This document shows, in pieces, positions 18,969 to 23,014 of a stretch of DNA of 23,014 nucleotides. The notes below the pieces were generated by a model. That model did not search any database and had not been told where the DNA came from. It saw only the letters and a program-made list of their open reading frames with translations. This stretch comes from Chalciporus piperatus (Eukaryota; Basidiomycota; Agaricomycetes; Boletales; Boletaceae): NCBI GenBank assembly GCA_038093975.1, contig JBBPTG010000334.1, positions 1-23,014 of the forward strand, in the 5' to 3' direction. Position numbers and translations under genes: made by a program. Position 1 is the stretch's first letter. Every line of letters begins with the position of its first letter.

Positions 18969-19836
18969 TCCATTTCTTTTCCTTTGCCCTTGTCTGGCTT
19001 AGGAGTTTCGGTGCTTTTATCCTCATCCCAGGAGGTGTGTTCCTCTGTGAAGCGAACATTCCTTGGTGCTTTGTACTTTTTGCACATACGTTTGTGCTCT
19101 CCTCTAGACCAGCCGCACTCTGCGCATTTGGTCTTGGGTTCTTTACAGTCTTTAACGAAGTGGTCCTTGCCACAGTTGAAGCATTTAGGCTTCCTGTCTC
19201 CGTTTGGTTTCTTAGTTTGGACGGCGTCAACGTCCATTGCGTTAGGGTCACGGCGTGAGATTCTATCTGCCGTGCCTGCTTTGATGTATGAGAATAACTC
19301 TTTCCTGTTACAGCGAGCGCGGATTGCTTCGACGAAGGTTTCGTAGTTGTCGTATCTTCCCACGTTCTCAAGTAGGAATTTGACTGATTCCTGATCCGCA
19401 TTCTTCTCTAGGATTTCGATGTGACGTTCATTATCCCATCCATCCATTGCTTTATGGATCTCGAATTTGGTTATGAAACTAGCGAATTTCATATCGTGCT
19501 GTTTCAAACCCATGATCATCTTGCGATGATATTCCTGTTCATTTGATGAACGGAACCTATCCGTCATCATCTTCTCGAAGTCATTCCAAGTGTAGGCTGT
19601 TCCTTCCAGGATTTGTGCCATAGTGGCGCGTGCAAAGTCTCCGGCGTCCCCGCCTTTCATTCGGCTAAGGGTTGCCTTTATTCCGGCCATCCCGGCAAGT
19701 ATTCTGATGTTTTCCGCTCGCCAGGAGCGTACTCTCATCCACCATTCTTCAAATTTCTTGCCTTTGGACCCGTCGTAGTCTCCTGGGTCAGCTACAATTT
19801 TCGATAGTTTTGGCTCAGCTGGTGGCGGTGGTACTC
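18878..19836 (-). pseudogene. gag: gag of copy D, 3' portion
   Basis: Continuation of gag downstream (in element order) of the 2.1-kb insertion. The frame is open from the insertion edge. It encodes a proline-rich linker, a capsid-like region starting VADPGDYDG...WW (compare ADPGKWDG...WW in copy B gag), helices rich in Lys, Glu and Leu, and two Cys/His knuckles at 19082-19183, CX2CX3HX4C followed by CX2CX6HX3C. The tail is acidic and Lys-rich and stops with AAC TGA at 18878-18883. The first ATG after the insertion is at 19738, but the real gene starts at 22196. Confidence 0.85.
18881..18887 (-). promoter_or_regulatory. Candidate -1 frameshift site at the gag/pol junction of copy D
   Basis: The minus strand reads GGAAAAC immediately before the gag stop TGA, in the frame G GAA AAC TGA. 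Slipping back one base at this point enters the open pol frame. It is not a perfect X XXY YYZ heptamer, because the first codon would re-pair with a mismatch, so other sites in the 90-base overlap are possible. Pol lacks its own ATG here, which is the stronger evidence for frameshifting. Confidence 0.45.
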
Positions 19837-19877
19837 ATCAGGAAAACCCTCCCCTGGATAATTGTATAGAATAGTAG
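19837..19877 (+). repeat. Left terminal inverted repeat
   Basis: 41 bases pairing with 21917-21957 in inverted orientation with a single mismatch (G/A near position 20). Sequence similarity stops sharply inside it. Confidence 0.88.
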
Positions 19878-20210
19878 ATATTTCCAAAGTAATTCTCACA
19901 AATACCAACAATTATTGACATTTCTTCATATTTCTAATAATTCTTCCAATTTTATCAACATAAGTAGCCCCCCCTTGTTATTCTCTGGATTTTCTGAAAA
20001 ATCTTGATATTTCCATACAATTATCTTCAGAAAGACATTGTAATTAACAGATATAATGTCATAATAGTGTTCATATTAGCAGACTATATTCTGATAATAC
20101 TGGCCATTCACTACTATTAAATCACACATAATCATGATGATTGAAAATGAATTTATTGACCACTATCTACTACAGATCATGTACTATATCTACCAACTGC
20201 TATCAAGCAA
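19878..20210. other. AT-rich subterminal zone, left
   Basis: About 330 bases, strongly AT-rich with many short runs such as TTTCTTCATATTTCTAATAAT and a CCCCCC block near 19970. No ORF. The phrase CTGATAATAC occurs here (about 20092) and again in the right AT-rich zone (about 21803) as a direct repeat. Confidence 0.5.
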
Positions 20211-20985
20211 GGTACAGCTGTTGAGGTGATGAGAGAGGGAGCAGAGATGGTGGGGGAATGAGCTTACTTGTGGTGCTGGACAAACCCAGGGAGGAAGGTA
20301 CAGCTGTTGATTGTGATGAGAGAGGAAGCAGAGATGGTGTAGATGAGCTTACCTACAAGGTGTCCCAAGGCATGCACGAGCCAGCCAGTGAGGCTCGTGA
20401 AAAGGTGTTGGTGAGGAGGTGGCATGAGGTGGCGGCGAGCTCGAACGACCAACCGGCTGTGTTCGAGGTGAGTGGATGTGGTGGGGGTGAGTGGGAACTT
20501 ACCTCGTGAGGCCGACGGGGCTGTCGAGCCCTCGCCGGCCGTGTTTTGATGTCGAGTGTCGAGGTTGAGGTGGGATATGATGGTGGGGCATACAGCCTGA
20601 ATGGCTGTATACGAGATGAGAGGTGGTGGGTTGAGGAAAAACGAACCTTGTCATGCCGGCGGGGCTGTTGAGCCCACGCCGGCCGTATTGTTCGAGTTCG
20701 AGTGGGAGGTGGTGGTGGTGGTGGGGCAAACGGCCCGAGTGGCTGTATTCGAGGTGAGAGGTGCCAGTGGTGGTGGTGGGGTGAGTAGAAACTCACCTGT
20801 GACAGCCGGCGGGGCTGTTGAGCCCTCGCCGGCTGTTTTTTCGTGTCGAAGAAGTTGGGTGGTCGAAGGTGGTGGGGCAAGCTTTGAGCCCGCGCGGCTG
20901 TGCTTGAGGTGAGTGGTGGTGGTGGTGGTGAGCGAGAACTCACCTGGTGAAGCCGGCGGGGCTGTTGAGCCCTCGCCGGCTGCGT
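20211..20985 (+). repeat. Hairpin minisatellite array, locus 2 (4 full units)
   Basis: Hairpins start at 20511, 20655, 20805 and 20952 (spacing 144-150) and match the locus 1 hairpin in both stems and the GTTG loop. The first has GTCG in the loop and one changed base in the outer stem. An 86-bp direct duplication precedes the array (GGTACAGCTGTTGA at 20211 and again at about 20297). The units carry the AGGTGAG...CTCACCT inverted pair and GGTGGTGGTG runs. Proline-rich minus-strand frames are repeat artefacts. Confidence 0.9.
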
Positions 20986-21125
20986 TTTCGTGCTGTGTTG
21001 AGGTGGGTTGTGGGGTAGTGGTAGTTGTAGTGGTGAGGACTCGAAAATGCTGACGCGGCAAGTTCAACACGGTCACGTGACCTTCCCGTGCGGATTTTTG
21101 ACAAGTCCAACCATTAGGGAAATTA
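20986..21125 (+). other. Conserved linker with GTCACGTGAC, locus 2
   Basis: It contains GCGGCAAGTTCAACA, GTCACGTGAC (21072-21081), GCGGATTTTTGACAAGTCC and CATTAGGGAAAT, the same order as in the locus 1 linker with few changes. Confidence 0.8.
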
Positions 21126-21740
21126 AGCTACACTTATCTACGCTTTTTTGTACACTCAATCACAACACTTTCACACTTTTAACTACACTTTTGGTACGCT
21201 TTTTTGTACACTTAGCTCCAGTCAAACCTAGTTACTTTGCTACACTCTTGACTACCCTTAGTACGCTTTTTTGTACACTTTTCCTACACTCAATCCTAAT
21301 ATACTTTGGTACACTTTTGATTACTGATTTAGTACACTTTTTTGCTACAGTTTAGCTACACTCCATCTAGCTACACTTTCCTACACATTTGATAGTTTTA
21401 CCACAGTTTAGCTACACTCTTCCCACACTTGTAACTACACATTTACTACGCTTTTTTGTACACTTTAGCTACACTCTAACCTAATAGACTTTCCCACACT
21501 ATTGACTACACATTCACTACACTTTTAGTACGCTTTTTTGCTACACTCTATTACTACACATTTTCCCACACTTGTAACTACACTTTTAGTACGCTTTTTT
21601 GTACACTTTAGTTACACTCCATCACTACACATTTTCCCACACCATTGACTACACTTTTAGTACGCTTTTTTGCTACACTTTGCTACACTTTTCACTACAC
21701 TTACTACACTTTTGCTACACTCAGTTTTCCACCCTTTGGA
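21126..21740 (+). repeat. TACACTTTT-type array, locus 2
   Basis: About eight imperfect units of 65-80 bp with the recurring phrase TACGCTTTTTTGTACAC or TACGCTTTTTTGCTACAC. Same orientation and the same position relative to the linker as at locus 1. Confidence 0.88.
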
Positions 21741-21916
21741 CTACTTATACCTTCAGAAAAGTTGAGTATAATTATCATGAATTATATGAAATATCATGAA
21801 ATATCTGATAATACACTCTCAAGGGTGGTCAGCCACTTGTAACTGACCCAAAATTTCCTGATAATATGAGAAATTACATGATATTTTCGAAAAAAACATG
21901 GTTTTTCAGTAATTTT
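21741..21916. other. AT-rich subterminal zone, right
   Basis: AT-rich with repeats of ATATGAAATATCATGAAATATC type and a short GC-richer block GGGTGGTCAGCCACTTG. No ORF. It leads into the right terminal inverted repeat. Confidence 0.5.
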
Positions 21917-21957
21917 CTACTATTCTATACAATTATCTAGGGGAGGGTTTTCCTGAT
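21917..21957 (-). repeat. Right terminal inverted repeat
   Basis: Reverse complement of 19837-19877 with one mismatch. It ends GGGTTTTCCTGAT at the junction with gag. Confidence 0.88.
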
Positions 21958-22196
21958 GCTGCTCTTCCTGGAGGTGGGGGTGCAGGCGTATTTAGAATCG
22001 CCTTGATCTGATCTGTTGCTTGATCGAGATCATCTCGTAATGTCTGATTTCTGAGTCGTTCATCTCGTAATGAATCTGTTTGGACTTCTAAGAAAAGCCT
22101 GAGATGCGCTCCTAGAGCGGCTAAGTCCTGATTGTGACTCTGAGCGAGAGCGGAAAGACTTGCTGCGAGTTCAGCTGGGAGTGCAGTCTGTGACAT
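21958..22196 (-). pseudogene. gag: gag of copy D, 5' portion
   Basis: ATG at 22196 opens the gag N terminus, about 80 residues: an Ala/Leu-rich helix, then a charged stretch that looks like a coiled coil (repeated Leu/Arg/Asp, LRDERLRNQTLRDDLDQ), then a proline-rich linker that meets the insertion edge. Beyond the edge the frame continues a few codons into the terminal repeat and stops. The 3' portion resumes at 19836. The ATG lies 8 bases after the stop of the upstream ORF. Confidence 0.82.
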
Positions 22197-22204
22197 TGTT
22201 ACTA

Positions 22205-22981
22205 CTAATACTTGTAGCGAGGTTGGGGGAGCTTGGGGTGCTTGGCACGTAGGACTATTCTAGAGATCTTTTCAGGATCGTTTATGTTTCCTACTTCTGT
22301 GCGTATGATCTTTCTCCGGAAGGCGGCGGGGATCTTTATCTTTTTGATCGGCCTAGCCGGAACTACTCTCTCTGGTCCTGTGATGACGTCTCTCTCTCTC
22401 TTTGGGGTTCTGACCTCTTCGTCAAACTCTTCGAGTCTTCTTTTAACGCTAGAGGTAGCGGATGCGGTTTTCGGCAACGAGGGTGCCTTCTCTGACAACC
22501 CACGTAGTACGACTAATGGGGATGGAGCGGGGAGTGGGATCGAGGGGGCGATAGGCGTCTGGTCGTTGGGGTCGAACTCTTCGCTGATGAGTGACTCTTG
22601 GCTGACCGACGCTGGTCTGTCGAAGTCTCCTAGTATCCCGTCGAGTAGCAGCCCCTGGGCGTATGCTATCGACGCGTCGTGGTAGGTTGCGTAACCTCCG
22701 TCTGAGTTCTTTCCAAAGTAGAACTGCTCTGGCTCTAATGCCGTGAGCGCTTTCAGCATCCTGCTGAATGGTGAGAGGAGTCTAGCGGGTTCTTCTTCAC
22801 CCACTGGGATCCGTGCGACTGCAGCGGCCTCCGGCTCTGTCTCAACTATGGTCGGGATCGCGGTGACCCGTCCGTGCCTAGCTACTACTGAGGCTACGTA
22901 AGGATGGTCTAGGTTCTCGGCTTGCGAGTACCTCCCGGACCGGAAAGGGAGAAGAGTGGCGTGAAAAGATGGGAAGTACAC
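22205..22981 (-). CDS. ORF of unknown function upstream of gag in copy D
   Basis: 258-codon frame without an in-frame ATG at its beginning: it opens after a TAA and starts on GTG, and the first ATG is at about residue 75 (RMLKAL), giving 185 residues. It may thus begin from a non-AUG codon, from that internal ATG, or after a splice (an AG acceptor-like CGTAG sits just before 22981). The protein is proline-rich and acidic in the middle, with two basic clusters (KRRLEEF...TPKRERD, and RPIKKIKIP...RRKIIR) that resemble nuclear localisation signals. No domain recognised. Three stop codons in a row (TAG TAG TAA) end it, followed after CA by the gag ATG, so gag may be reached by reinitiation. Confidence 0.6.
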   Translation of the reverse strand: MYFPSFHATLLPFRSGRYSQAENLDHPYVASVVARHGRVTAIPTIVETEPEAAAVARIPVGEEEPARLLSPFSRMLKALTALEPEQFYFGKNSDGGYATYHDASIAYAQGLLLDGILGDFDRPASVSQESLISEEFDPNDQTPIAPSIPLPAPSPLVVLRGLSEKAPSLPKTASATSSVKRRLEEFDEEVRTPKRERDVITGPERVVPARPIKKIKIPAAFRRKIIRTEVGNINDPEKISRIVLRAKHPKLPQPRYKY

Positions 22982-23014
22982 TACGAGGTCACGTTAACGT
23001 AGGTACTTGAGCGA
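22982..23014 (-). other. Start of the leader of copy D, cut by the window edge
   Basis: Thirty-three bases with no feature beyond a GTTAAC and a CGTAG that could serve as branch point and acceptor for the ORF at 22205-22981. Confidence 0.25.

Larger units (their letters stand above)
19837..21957. mobile_element. 2.1-kb non-coding element with 41-bp terminal inverted repeats, inserted in gag of copy D
   Basis: The left end ATCAGGAAAACCCTCCCCT and the following bases to about 19877 match the reverse complement of 21917-21957 with one mismatch. The flanking 7-mers GGTACTC (19830-19836) and GCTGCTC (21958-21964) agree at 5 of 7 positions. Removing the element plus one 7-mer keeps gag in frame, which supports a worn 7-bp target-site duplication. 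Inside are an AT-rich zone, a hairpin array, a linker, a TACACTTTT array and a second AT-rich zone. There is no transposase ORF, so it must be mobilised by a transposase from elsewhere. The CAGG...CCTG ends recall hAT-like elements, but the 7-bp flank does not fit the 8 bp usual there. Superfamily unassigned. Confidence 0.82.
14003..23014 (-). mobile_element. Ty3/Gypsy chromovirus copy D (second family, 5' end outside the window)
   Basis: In element order I see an unidentified ORF (22981-22205), gag (22196 to 18878, split by a 2.1-kb insertion), pol (about 18968-15093, one in-frame stop), a small membrane-protein ORF (14998-14531), a polypurine tract and the 3' LTR. The Pol is chromovirus-type but clearly diverged from copy B. 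The 5' LTR must lie to the right of 23014. The nonsense codon and the insertion in gag show that this copy is dead as read. Confidence 0.88.

Noticed and set aside
18776..19346. Hydrophobic plus-strand frames opposite gag of copy D
   Set aside because: Antisense of a real gag frame with zinc knuckles; composition is explained by complementarity.

Overview
This window looks like a transposon island from a filamentous fungus, most likely a basidiomycete of the Agaricomycetes type. That placement is inferred from the style of the chromovirus Pol proteins; I cannot name a species. I see no host gene. Everything I can read is retrotransposon sequence, satellite-like repeat, or a composite non-coding element made of repeats.

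Left part (1-10402). Three copies of one Ty3/Gypsy chromovirus family are packed together. Copy C enters from the left edge: only its 5' leader (1-86) and 5' LTR (87-528) are visible, on the minus strand. Copy A (529-3812) is a headless and tailless internal fragment on the plus strand, holding the last codons of gag and pol up to just before the integrase tail and chromodomain. It sits between LTRs that point the opposite way. Copy B (3813-10402, minus strand) is structurally complete: 454-bp LTRs, polypurine tract, gag, pol with chromodomain, and leader. Its pol is intact. Its gag has two frame breaks that cancel out. Copy B has no matching target-site duplication, so its two ends probably come from different insertions.

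Middle part (10403-14002). A repeat-built structure: a CCAGT-type satellite arm, an array of about 145-bp units each carrying a GC-rich hairpin, a linker with the palindrome GTCACGTGAC, an array of about 70-bp TACACTTTT-type units, and a longer CCAGT-type arm in inverted orientation. It resembles a foldback element. It is followed by an unidentified, frame-broken, coding-like stretch.

Right part (about 14003-23014). A second, distinct chromovirus (copy D, minus strand) runs off the right edge. In element order I see an unidentified ORF, gag, pol in the -1 frame, a small membrane-protein ORF with its own TATA box, a polypurine tract and the 3' LTR. Its pol has one in-frame stop. Its gag is split by a 2.1-kb insertion (19837-21957) with 41-bp terminal inverted repeats. 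The interior of that insertion repeats the hairpin array, linker and TACACTTTT array of the middle part in the same order and orientation.

The most interesting candidate system is this composite non-coding element, present twice with different ends. Also notable are the two gag-pol expression strategies of B and D (ATGA stop-start overlap versus -1 frameshift) and the extra ORFs of copy D.
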